Shown one piece after another: positions 54,786 to 64,000 of a DNA stretch of 64,000 nt; positions within the stretch are counted from its first letter, which is position 1, and each line of letters begins with the position of its first letter. Source of the stretch: Cinclus cinclus (lineage: Eukaryota; Chordata; Aves; Passeriformes; Cinclidae); assembly GCF_963662255.1 (NCBI RefSeq), contig NC_085073.1:2170001-2234000 (forward strand), read 5' to 3'. The notes beneath the pieces are model-generated. The model was given only the letters and a program-made list of their open reading frames with translations. It made no database searches and had not been told where the DNA came from. A program made the position numbers and the translations under genes.

Positions 54786-54999
54786 CTGCGGACAGAGGAC
54801 AGATGAGAGGGGGAGAGCAAGGGGGAGAGCCAGAGGATCCGAGGGAGCTGAGGGATTCTGGGGAGTTGGGAAATGCCGAGGAGCTGAGGGATCTGGGGTA
54901 ATTCCAGGAGCTGAGGCATCCTGGGGGAATCCCATGGAGACAGGGGAACTGGGGGGATCAGAGGGAGCTGGAGATTCTCAGCCTGTCCCACTTCTCCAG

Positions 55000-55089
55000 G
55001 AGGTGAAAACCGACCCGCGGGTCTCCCTGGTGCAATCCACAGCCCTGGCAATGCTGCCGTCCCTGGGGGTGGTTTGGGACGTGGCGGAT
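55000..55089 (+). other. Exon-like segment, 30 open codons between AG and GT (unassigned)
   Basis: Plus strand: CTGTCCCACTTCTCCAG then EVKTDPRVSLVQSTALAMLP and SLGVVWDVAD, followed by GTGAGG. The length is a multiple of three. No family recognised and no partner exons found, so chance is quite possible. Confidence 0.15.
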
Positions 55090-55154
55090 GTGAGGTGCCA
55101 GTGGGGCTGGTGGAACCCGAGGGTGAGGAGAGGGGCCAGAGGGGGTGTGGGGCT

Positions 55155-55425
55155 GCTCGGGGGTGTGTGCACATCGGTATGTGAGTGCACATCTGTATGT
55201 CAATGAGTGCACATCGGTTTGTGAGTGTGTGTGAACGCACACCCGTGCGTGTGCAGGTCCGTGTGTCTGTGGACACCTGTGCGTGCGTGGAGGCCTCTGC
55301 ACACTCACGTGTGTGTGTGAACACGTGTGCAGGGGTCCCCGTGTGCAAGATGCATGTGTTCGCCCATCCATGTGCACACATGTGCATGTACACGTGTGTG
55401 CTGTGTGCACAGGCAGAGCGGGCTG
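55155..55425. repeat. TG/CA-rich degenerate minisatellite
   Basis: GTGCACATCGGTATGTGAGT-like units followed by varied GTGTGTG, CACACGTGTG and TGCATGTAC runs. Open frames across it are repeat products. Confidence 0.8.
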
Positions 55426-55949
55426 GGGCCATCCCATAGTTTCCCACCCAGGCACAGGGTCCCAAACCAGCTCAGGGACCTTCACAGAGTGCCACCTGCC
55501 ACCCCTGCCCTCAGCCCCAGCCAGCAGGGGTGGGTGCCCCCCCCCGGTTCTGGGTGCCCCCTCAGGGCTGTGGGTGTCCCCAGGGTGGTTGGGTGCCCTC
55601 CCCCCGTGCCCCCCTCACCGTGTCTCACCAGGGAGGTGCCGCCGGTGTCGCGGTGTGGCCGCGGCTGCGTCGGGCTCTCACAGCTCTGCACTGCTCGGGG
55701 AGTGGGGACACATGCTCTGCTCCCCCAGATCTGCCCCCATTCCTGTCCCCACTGTCCCTGCTGTCTCCAAGGCCTCTGCCTCACTCACCAGACAGGGCAG
55801 AGCCAACGCATGCTCCCCTCTCCTTGTCCTTTCCTGTCTCCTTCCCTCAGCCAGCACCATGCTGTGCCCCCACCCTGGCATCCATTTTCCAACGCCGTCC
55901 CCTCTCCCCGCCCGAGCACCGGTGGGATGCTTCCCCTCTGCCCTTTTAT

Positions 55950-56150
55950 ACCGTCTTTGTTCATATGACAAGCACGTGGAAAACCAGAGCAGAGCTTGGA
56001 AAAAAGCTCCTTAAGATGCCTTAATTCAGTTTCCTGGATCCCATGACTGAGCTCGGCCTCTGAACGAGGTCTCATGATTGTGGCACGCAGGCCCCAGCCA
56101 TCAAAAGCCTCATTTATGCCCCAAATGAGACTTAAACCCCTCTTGGCCTG
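55950..56150. promoter_or_regulatory. Candidate conserved non-coding element between REXO1 and ABHD17A
   Basis: A block of balanced base composition and non-repetitive sequence amid GC-rich repeats. It contains GGAAAAAAGCTCCTTAAGAT, GCCTTAATTCAGTTTCCTGG, a TCF/LEF-like CATCAAAAG and CATTTATGCCCC. Conservation is a guess from its character; no alignment was possible. Confidence 0.3.
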
Positions 56151-58170
56151 TCACCCAACGTCCCCCATACCCAGCCTGGGCCCATGTGTCCCCTGGCTGG
56201 GGGCTTCAAACGGGCTGGAGGGACACCTGCCCTGACCCTGCTCTGCTCTAGCTGCTGGAGGGACTTTGGGGACACTCAAGGCCTTGGCTCTGCCTGTCCC
56301 CTCCCGGGAAAGACACTGCAGAGTCCTCCTCCAGGTACCAAAACTGTCCAGACCTGACCCCACCCAGTGACTGCTCTTCCTTCCCCCCAAACCACAGCAC
56401 CAGTGGAGGAGACAGAACTGCCATCCCAAAGGGGACACAAGTGCTCTCCCAGTGGCTCGTGGCCCAGTTTGGCCCCAGGTGGGGGGTTCTGTGCCCAGGA
56501 CCCCCAGCCCACACCCTCTGAGGCCCCTGCAGCTCTTGTAGGGGTGAGTGCTCCTCTCTTCCTCCTCACTCCAGTTGCTGAGTGAGGATGGAGCCTCCAT
56601 CCTGGGCAGTGACAGATACAGACCCAAACCCTGATCCTAGTCAGGGCTCCCCACCATGGAGGTGGCACCCAGCAATGTCCATCTCCATGGACTCCAATAT
56701 TTCTGACTTGGCTCTAGACTTTGGGGATCAGGCTGAACTTTACTGACCTTTTGCCTTTGTTTCAAACTAAGACACAGGAAATATAACCTTCAGCCACCTC
56801 AACATCCCCCCAAACTCAGCTCTGAGCCATCCTGCTGGAAATGCAGAGCTGCCTTGAAGCTCAACAGGAAACAGGCAGCAGTAAGAGGATAAAAATACCC
56901 TGGGTGCAAACAGAACGTCTGTGCCAGGATTAGGGAGCCCTGGGACAGTGGGGCCAGAGGGAGCCAGTCTGGGCGGCTTTGGCTTCCCACACACGTGTGA
57001 GCCCAAGGCTCCCAAACCACCTGGCCACTGCTGGCAGAGGGATGGGGAAGGAAGGACTGGGGGCATGTGCAGGGAGAGACAGACATCCCAGCTCCTGGAC
57101 ACCAAAATCCCCCTAGAAATGAATGAACATCCCTCCAGAGCCCTCCACATTCTCTTCCAGCTCCTGCACAGCCCCAGCACCAAGGAAGGTTCATCTCTCC
57201 TCCTCTGGAACACCCTGCTCTGGTCCTGGGGGAAATGAGGGATGTGTGGGGAGCAGAGGGTCCTGTGCCCCCCACCTCAGCCTCCCCCAGCTCCCAGCCC
57301 CAAACAATAGGTGCATTGGAGTACTCAGAGCATGGGGGTGCAGTGAGCCCCCCCGCCTGGCCCCTGAGCTCCTAAGGAGATTAAATCCCTCCTCACATGA
57401 GCCTGGCGGGCCCCAGGGCCTCGTGTTGGGGACGGGACACCGGGAGGACAGGGAGGGGAACGGCAGAGCAGTGTTTTGCTGTTTGGGTTGGGGCCAGGGA
57501 TGTCCCAGGGGCAGTAAAACACACAAACTGCTCTTCCCAGGAGTGTTAAAAGCAGGTGCTGTCCCAGAAATCACCAACCTGAGCCTCTGCCTTTCCCTGG
57601 GGCAAATTTCCCATGTGCTGATGGGAGGACTCTTGTGAGCCACACCTGCACCTGCCCCCATAGCCAGTGCACCCCCAGAATCACTGAGGCCTCCACACAG
57701 CTCTGGTCGGAACTGGGCATGGATCAAATCAAAAATAAGGTTTGCTCTCCCCAGGACCATCCCGTGTCCCTCGCTGTGCTGGCCCTGCTACAGAGCAGGC
57801 CATGGGGATGTCCCCCCTTCCCCCGTGGCACACCTGGCCCCCCCCACAACTCCTGGAAGGCTGAGGCCATCCTCCCCTTCTGCATGCGTGATCCCATGAA
57901 ATCCTCTAATGACAGGGGACAAGGGAATGGGTTCCTATTGTCCCCAGGTCCCACTGGACTGTGTACAGACCTTTGCAGCCTGGTCCCAGGGGCCAAGGGC
58001 ATCTTCCCCAATCCTGCTGGCACCTTGTGGCCACCCAGTACCCAGAGGAGGGTGACAAGCACCGGGGATCTGGCCAAGGGCAATCCAGGGAACGTGCAGG
58101 GCCAGACACCCTGGAGGTGGGTCATGGGCAGGAGCCCCCAGGGGTACCCAGGGAAAGGGCACACACGACT
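56150..58170. other. Intergenic sequence 3' of ABHD17A, no gene recognised
   Basis: GC-rich DNA without recognisable repeats. Open frames up to 189 codons have no family features. No C2H2 zinc-finger codons, which would mark KLF16, occur on either strand. Confidence 0.5.
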
Positions 58171-58174
58171 GAAA

Positions 58175-58891
58175 CGTTAAACCTCTGCTCTTTATTTGCT
58201 GCCTGGTTCCCTCACCCCGGTCCCCGGGCAAGTGGTCCAGAGGAGGTTTTCCAGGGGTGACCTGAACACCAGCAGTGCTCTGGGAACACTGAGCAGTGCC
58301 AGACTGGAGGAGGTGTGGGGCAGAGGGGCACCTCCTCCATGCATCCCCATAGTCCCCGTGGGGACACGGCTCTGTCCCAGCCGCAGGGTGAACACCGGGC
58401 ACCACCAGCGCTGGTCCCGGGAAAGCTCCATGGAGAGTGGGAACTGCCACCTCCTCTGTCCCACCCACAGGGACAGCGGGAGGGGCCGGGGCCCAAGCCT
58501 CTCTCCAACTCGCCTTATTGCTATGGTCAGAGCAGCAGAGCGGCCGGGAGGGACTTCGGGCTTCGCTGGTTTGGGAGAGGAAACGAGGACATGTCTGAAG
58601 CCAAGGATCCACCATCAAGGGTGGGCTCACGTCTCTGGGGAGGGGGAAGGAGGGAGCTGCCGTCTCTGGCCAGCCGGGCCGGTGGTGCCAGCAGCGCCGG
58701 GGCTGGCACCAGCAGGGAGGAGAGCTGTGCCCATGTCCAAGAGCAAACAGTGTCCATTCCAGGGCCTCCCGCCCTCTCCTGAGCCTGAAGCCGAGGCTGA
58801 ACAAACTTGTTACAGCTCCAGCAGCAGGGACTAGTGAGAGCTACTGGGAGAACTGGAGAAACAAGCAGAACCCCCCTGCCTGTCCCCCTGG
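58175..58891 (-). other. ABHD17A: ABHD17A 3' untranslated region
   Basis: About 0.7 kb of GC-rich sequence between the TAG stop and the AATAAA at 58191. No repeats recognised. The open frames across it have no family features. Confidence 0.8.
58191..58196 (-). terminator. ABHD17A: ABHD17A polyadenylation signal AATAAA
   Basis: Minus-strand AATAAA followed by GAGGTTTAACGTTTCAGTCG and then a GTGTG run (58161-58167), a plausible downstream element. Cleavage is expected near 58170-58180. Confidence 0.8.
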
Positions 58892-59117
58892 CTAGTTGCG
58901 TTGGCTGGCCAGCTCCTGGGAGATGAATTTCCGAAGGCGCTCGAGGTACTGGCTGTAGAGTTCAATGTCATTGTGCCCGGCCCCGTCCACCCACAGCGGC
59001 TCCACAGCCTTGGGGCAACGCTCGAAGAGTGCCAGGCCGTGGGAGAAGTCGATGACTTCGTCCTCTGTACCGTGGATGATGAGGACAGGAGAGGTGATTT
59101 TGGAGATCTTCTCGATG
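58892..59117 (-). CDS. ABHD17A: ABHD17A terminal exon (residues 227-301, catalytic Asp and His)
   Basis: Acceptor CTCTTGGCAG. Encodes [20 protein letters not shown] (acid D246), [20 protein letters not shown] (H275) and ends SQELASQRN with TAG at 58894-58892. Confidence 0.97.
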
Positions 59118-62100
59118 CTGCCAAGAGGGTGGACAGGGAAGAGAGGAGAGAGGGGGGTAAGCACAGACAATGAGACATTTCCATTCCTCCTGCCCCCAAA
59201 ACATCCCCTGGGAGAGGGACAAGGAAATGCTCTTTGATCATGGCAGAGCACAGGGACAGGGAGGGACACAGCTTCTGCCAAGGAAAAGATCTGCCCCCGT
59301 GTGACAGACAAGGAGCAGACAGCAGTGACAACATCCCCGTGGGACCTCGGCAGGGCTGATGGGAACTGCTGCAGGACAGCCCATCCCTGTCGGGATCAGT
59401 CCTGCTGGGCTCAGAGGAAGGGAAGCATGGCTGGTCCCAGCCCAGTCCCAAAGGCCAAGTGAGGCCAGAAGGATGCAGAGTGTGGGCTGGTGGCTCCCAG
59501 CCACAGATTCTGGCTCGGGGACTCTCCCCAGGGCCCTGCTGGCCTGGCTGCAAGGGAGAGGCAAAGGAAGAGCTCATCCTCTCAGCACCACTCCTGTCAT
59601 CTGAACAGCAGGAAAATCCCCAAGGAATTACTCTTGGGGGACAGAGAGGTCCCATGGACACCTGGCAAGGGGGCAGTGGCACAGCCCCAAAGCTGACAGG
59701 CAAAGTCACCGGGACAGGTGACCAGGATGCGATGCCACAGGGGACTGGGGTACACACGTGGCACAGCCCTCAGGACAGGGCACAGTGACCCCAGGGAGGG
59801 CTACAACTCCCAGGACACCAAATACAGGGCAAGAAGATGCCAAAGGGGATGTTTAAACCTATCACAAAAAATGGCCCATATAATGTCACGTGTCCCCTGG
59901 CTGTGACCAGAGCTAGTGTGGGCGCTGCCCCTCCAAACCCCCTATGCCCTCTGCCCAGGGCACTCACTTGGGGAAGGCATCAAACCAATACGTCTTCTTG
60001 GTGTCAGGGAAGGCGACGCGCATGCCGGAGGTGAGCGGGGAGTGCAGCACGATGGCCGCGCACTCGTAGCGGGAGGCCAGGTCAACCGTGGGCACCGTGC
60101 CGATGCTCTGTCCATACAAAATGATGTTCTCCGGGCTGATCCCGTACCTGGCAGAGGACAGGGCAGCTCAGTGTCCAGTCACATCGCCAGGAGATACAGC
60201 TCAGGGCTGTATCTCAGGCTGATACAGTTCTGCTCTGCTCACTGCACCCACAAGGCTCCCGGCAGGGTGTGGGGTCTGTGCCCCTGACCTGCCCCCAGCT
60301 CCTCATGGCTGGGCCCAGGGCCGTTCCCTGCCCTCCCAAAGGACCAGGGAGCAGCCAGGGCTGAGCTGCCAGGTGAGTTCTGGTGACCCCTCACCAGATC
60401 AGGGTTATAGGGTGTTCACAGACCCCAGACTGCAGCCGTGTGGGGCAGCCCCAGCTCTGGGTCACACTGTGAGCCAGGCCTGAGGAAGAAGAGGCAGAAC
60501 CTGGCATGGGGCTGCTCCCCAAACCTGGCAGGGGAACCAGAACTGAGCCTGGCAGCAAGACAGTAAGCAAAGCTTGTGCCAAGGTCACGCCCCACGGCAC
60601 CCCTACCCCTTGGATCCCCCAGCTGCTCCCTTCTACAGTTTTCCAACCACCCCTTCCTGTCTCAAGTGGCCCAGGGTTCCCCTTCTGAGAGATTTCTTGT
60701 TTTCCAGACTGCTGGAGCACAGGGTTTTCCTGAGGGCAGCAGGGCCCTGCTCCCTGCCCCAGCACGCCCCGCTCACCGTGTGCGCAGCGCCTGCCATGCA
60801 GCGTCGATGTCGGAGTAGAGGTTCCGCTCCGAGGGCTTGCCCGTGCTCACGCCGTAGCCCGAGTAGTCGTAGGAGAAGATGTTGCAATTGATGCGGGTGC
60901 CCAGCCCGATGTAGAAGCTGCTCATCTGCCCCAGGTCCACGGCGTTGCCATGGGAGAAGAGCACCGTGTACCTGGGATACGGGTACAGAACATTAATACC
61001 GGGCTCTGCCGCGGTGCCGGAGCTCAGGCATGGATATCCCTGGACATCTGCCTCAGAGCCCAACAACCAAACTGCGGGACGCAAAGGGCCAACACCCCTG
61101 TGGCCACCAAGGAAGGTCCATGCCACCCTCAGGGATACCCAGACCCTTCTGCTGCCAGAGCCAGGGCCTCGCTCCCAGCAGGAACAGGCAGCTTGAAGGC
61201 AGGATGATGATTCTGTTCAAGTTTTTGAGTCTATTTTTGGTAAAAAGCTCAGGATTTGGGGCCGTTTGCCCAACGGGGATTTCAAGTAAGAATTCTGACA
61301 GCGGGTTTTTTCTCTCCTGAGCCTGGCAAGACACCAGATGCTGAGAGAGAAGTGAATTGTGGGAGTGACAAGGCACAAGAAATTTCCACCATAAGGGGAA
61401 AAACAATGCTAATCATAAAAATTAACACTAATAGCAGATTGAGGGAGGGAGCAGGACTCACTCCCTGCTGAGCCCCTACAGCTGGTCTGAGGGGGTCTGT
61501 GGTCAGGCTGAGCCTCCGATCCTGGCCTGGATGCCCAAGGAGCTCCAGCTGGAAGTCAGTGACAGGATGAGCTGCAGGAGGTCAGACAGCCAGCAGCACC
61601 TGATATCCCACAATTTGGGAGATCTAGTTCCCTCCAGCCCTGAAGCCTGGGATGCCAGTCCTTGAGAACCTGTTGTTCCTGGGAAGATACAGGAAAGGGG
61701 TCAGCTGGGGTGACCTGGCCTCCCTCTGCACCTGAACTCCCACACTGTGCCAGTGCTTAGAGAGCAGCTGCCAAGTCCCCTCCTGTCTCCTCCTGCCCAG
61801 GCACTGGCAGCAGGAGGGGGGCTCCATCTTCACACTCCAGGGTGCCTCTCTCCAGCTTCACAGTTCACAGTTTGGGAGTGACCAAACCTCTCCTGGCTTT
61901 CAGTTCCATCATTCTTTTCCTCAAGGAATCAAATGTCCCTATGAATTTGACTAAACCTGGCTGGCATGGGCAGTTGTCCATTCCCATGGTGACCGCTGGG
62001 CTGGGGACAGGGAGAAGCAGCTGCTGCAGCCACCCCGGTGCTCCCTGAAAACCAAGCTCTGTGCAAACAACTGGTGCGTTGCGTCACTGCTGTTGACTCT

Positions 62101-62665
62101 GGGGGATTGTGAGACAGCCTGGGGAATCCCCACATCCCTGCAGCCTCTGGCTTTGCCTCTGCTCCTGCTTTAACCCCACTCCCAGTGTGGCCACAAGCCA
62201 GACCGGTCCTGGGAGCTCAGCTCGCCCAGGATGCCTCCAAAGCCCTATGGCAGGGCCAGCTCCTCCAGCGACACTCAGCCAAGGAAGAAGAGGGGACAGG
62301 AGCCCCCAGCGCGGCCCCAGCCCAGCAGAGCCCCAGCCGGCACACCCACGGGTGACTCACCTGGCGCCGGGCACACAGCGGACGTACATGCAGCCGACGC
62401 GGTTCCCCCGGCTGCTCTTGGTGACGAACACCTCAATGTTGTCCAGCTCCCGCTGGGAGTACTGGAAATCCGCCCGGTCCTTCAAGTGCAGCTTCCAGCG
62501 GCCCGCAGCGCCTCGCAGGGAGCCTGTGCTGCCCACGGGCTCGGGCTCGGGCACCATGGCGTAGGTGGGCTCCGGGGGCAGGAAGGCGAGCTTGGCCGCG
62601 ATGCGGCTGGGGCAGGGCGGGCAGCAGAAGAGGCAGCAGAGTTGGCTGATCGACAGCCCGTTCAT
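58892..62665 (-). CDS. ABHD17A: ABHD17A, alpha/beta-hydrolase domain protein 17A, depalmitoylase (4 coding exons, 301 aa)
   Basis: Four exons join in frame to 906 nt including stop, against 310 residues in human. The N terminus [19 protein letters not shown] is the cysteine cluster that is palmitoylated and anchors ABHD17 proteins to membranes. The alpha/beta-hydrolase fold follows: [10 protein letters not shown] oxyanion region, GQSIG nucleophile elbow (S181), acid D246 in HGTEDEV, and H275 in GAGHND. Ser-Asp and Ser-His spacings (65 and 94) equal those I recall for human ABHD17A. Known role: removes palmitate from membrane proteins such as N-Ras and PSD-95. Paralogue choice (A rather than B or C) rests on the PEPEP segment, QELASQRN ending and position next to REXO1. 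Confidence 0.96.
59968..60147 (-). CDS. ABHD17A: ABHD17A third coding exon (residues 167-226, catalytic Ser)
   Basis: A 180-nt exon with acceptor CTCTGCCAG and donor CCCAA|GTGAGT. Encodes [20 protein letters not shown], with the nucleophile S181 in GQSIG, then [20 protein letters not shown]. Ends in phase 2. Confidence 0.96.
60777..60971 (-). CDS. ABHD17A: ABHD17A second coding exon (residues 102-166)
   Basis: A 195-nt exon with acceptor CGTATCCCAG and donor ACACG|GTGAGC. Encodes [20 protein letters not shown] and [20 protein letters not shown], the oxyanion-hole region and a conserved strand-helix pair. Ends in phase 2. Confidence 0.96.
62361..62665 (-). CDS. ABHD17A: ABHD17A first coding exon (residues 1-101)
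   Basis: A 305-nt exon ending GCCAG|GTGAGT, phase 2. Encodes the Cys-rich anchor, [13 protein letters not shown], an acidic PEPEP linker shorter than in human, then [20 protein letters not shown] and MYVRCVPGA. The start is the family MNGL; a longer upstream frame ([17 protein letters not shown]) is open but does not match the family. Confidence 0.95.
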
Positions 62666-62880
62666 GACGGCGGCGAGGCGGGAGGCGGCCGCGCCCGGAG
62701 CGAGGGAGGATCCCAATCGGACAGAGGCCGGGAATGTCGCCGGCCCGCAGACACCCGGTCCTCAGCTGGCCCTGGGCACGCCTGGCGCTGGCCGCGCAGC
62801 GCGGGCCGGGGCGTGCGGCGGGGCTGCCGTGTCCATCAGTCCGTCCGGCAGCTGCGGGGGCCTGCGGGAAGGGTGAGGGC
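62666..62880 (-). promoter_or_regulatory. ABHD17A: CpG-rich 5' region of ABHD17A with CCAAT box and possible 5'-UTR acceptor
   Basis: CpG-dense sequence upstream of the ATG. It contains an inverted CCAAT box (62713-62717 on plus) and a pyrimidine tract ending CCCTTCCCGCAG near 62860 that could be a 5'-UTR splice acceptor. If the second reading is right, the promoter lies further right, possibly outside the window. A 24-codon uORF (62836-62762, MDTAAPPHAPARAARP…) would then sit in the leader. The two readings cannot be separated from sequence alone. Confidence 0.45.
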
Positions 62881-64000
62881 TCTGAGGGCACTGTCCCCTC
62901 TGTGACAAACGTGCTCCCTGCAGTGTCCCTCCCCTTGAGCACCTCTGCAGCTCGCAGCCCCCACCAAACCCACGCAGCCCCCGCTAAAATCAAACCTCCT
63001 GCCACATTCGCCAGCCCTCGCGGGCAGCCCACGCCGAAGGAGCGAGGACAAGCGCAGGATCAGACACACACACCAGCCACACGACTGATGGGACAAAAGA
63101 CACGGCTCCCTCGGGGCCACCTAGGTGCCGGCACAGGCGTGCAGTGCTCCCGAGGAAAAAGGGGAGAGAGGAGAGAAAGAAGAAGGAAGGAAAGAGGGGG
63201 AAAAAAAAAAAAGCAACTATTTTCTGCAAGTTTGGGCACAGGCTTGAGCTGAGGAATGTCAAACCAGCCCACACCCCAAGGAATTTGCTCCATCTGCTTC
63301 TGAAGGGCTGAGAAAGGGGAGGAAAGGGTGGAAGAAGCACTGAAGCTGGGATATGGCACTGAAATACCCGACGTACTGAACACTGAAGTACTGGGAGTCA
63401 AGGCATGCCCCGTACCCCGGTGAGAGTCATGCTTCCTCGGGCCAGTGACCATTCACAGCAGGGTCAGGCCGGTGTCACACCTCGCACGTGGCAGCCCTGT
63501 TCCTCCCAGGTTTGGCACACCATGTGCCACTGGGACCAGCCAGTAGATTCCCTGAGCGCCACTGGGACCAGCATTCCCGCGTCAGATCAGAGAGTCCAGT
63601 GGCCACACACACCTGCACGTCGAACACGCGGGGAGGTGACGCTACAGGCCACTAACATCGTGTGTGACACTCGTGTCCTGTGTCTTGCACACGCTGGGAC
63701 AAAACCAGGCACCAGCTTGGGACACCCCGCCACGGGCAGGCAGCCCCGCCCAGCCCCTGCCTCACGGCTCCTGTGGGGCCCGACGCACCGCACATACAAC
63801 CGACCCCACACACACTGACCCGACACCCATCCACAGCCACCGAGGGGGAGCCATGCTGTACCTAGCCACTGGTCTTTGTGGGGGCCCCCCACCACTGACT
63901 GGTGGGGCTGTGGGGCCCCCATCCCGCACACACTGACTGGGGTGGGGCTGTGGGACCCTACTGACCTCCCTCCCACCACTGACTCCTCCCCACCAAACTT
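62881..64000. other. Sequence upstream of the ABHD17A first coding exon
   Basis: Contains a purine-rich tract with an A12 run (63150-63215), otherwise GC-rich DNA, and an imperfect tandem repeat at the right edge. No coding exon recognised. Confidence 0.5.
63880..63990. repeat. Imperfect tandem repeat, 'cactgactgg-ggggctgtggg' units
   Basis: CACTGACTGGTGGGGCTGTG, CACTGACTGGGGTGGGGCTG and CACCACTGACTCC recur within 110 bp and may continue past the window edge. Confidence 0.7.

Noticed and set aside
55185..55439. Cys/Val-rich frame resembling a secreted peptide
   Set aside because: Translation of the TG/CA-rich minisatellite.
62666..62716. In-frame upstream ATG extending ABHD17A by 17 residues ([17 protein letters not shown])
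   Set aside because: The family starts at MNGL followed by the Cys cluster; the extension is Ala-rich GC sequence and would bury the palmitoylated N terminus.
1..64000. CRISPR arrays, bacterial operons, tRNA or rRNA genes
   Set aside because: No regularly spaced identical repeats with unique spacers, no ribosome-binding-site-led gene strings and no tRNA-like cloverleaf noticed; the window is vertebrate genomic DNA.

Overview
This is vertebrate nuclear DNA, almost certainly from a bird. Both genes are intron-rich with canonical GT/AG junctions. At least 27 fragments of the avian CR1 LINE are scattered through the window, and one LTR in REXO1 intron 2 looks like a songbird endogenous-retrovirus family, so a passerine is my best guess (inference). 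High GC, CpG-rich patches and compact gene spacing fit a microchromosome. Two protein-coding genes are supported, both on the minus strand and in the same order and orientation as on human 19p13.3.

Layout: (1) 1-6840 is non-coding. It has a CpG-rich stretch, two compact clusters of homeodomain-like motifs (about 1236-1400 and 2515-2640), a degenerate 'tgtcccc' minisatellite, an AAAT microsatellite and three CR1 pieces, the last ending just beside the REXO1 polyadenylation site. (2) 6.85-50.8 kb is REXO1 (Elongin-A-binding protein 1 / RNA exonuclease 1), read right to left. I joined 16 coding exons; every junction keeps frame and the total is 1229 residues. The order is an N-terminal CCCH-like motif, a coiled coil, a long charged Ser/Lys-rich segment, the Elongin-A-binding region, a Cys/His cluster, and a C-terminal DEDDh exonuclease whose catalytic residues are all present. 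The 3' UTR is about 2.4 kb. Intron 1 (14 kb) holds a second CpG-rich island with a phase-compatible candidate alternative first exon. (3) 50.85-58.17 kb is intergenic: CR1, simple repeats, minisatellites, a possible conserved element near 55.95-56.15 kb and two unassigned exon-like segments. KLF16, which lies here in human, is not seen. (4) 58.18-62.67 kb is ABHD17A, four coding exons, 301 residues, with the Cys-rich palmitoylated N terminus and an intact Ser-Asp-His triad. (5) 62.67-64 kb is ABHD17A upstream or 5'-UTR sequence, then low-complexity DNA.

The genes have unrelated jobs: nuclear 3'-5' RNA exonuclease/transcription-elongation partner versus membrane depalmitoylase. I see no new multi-gene system. 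The more unusual signals are: a roughly 200-bp CR1 core that looks identical between copies whose flanks have diverged; an inverted CR1 pair in intron 1 able to form a hairpin; a candidate alternative REXO1 promoter/first exon; a uORF embedded in a YY1-type motif; a G-quadruplex-capable repeat at the first splice donor; and a short KR-x-AH motif carried once each by three consecutive REXO1 exons.
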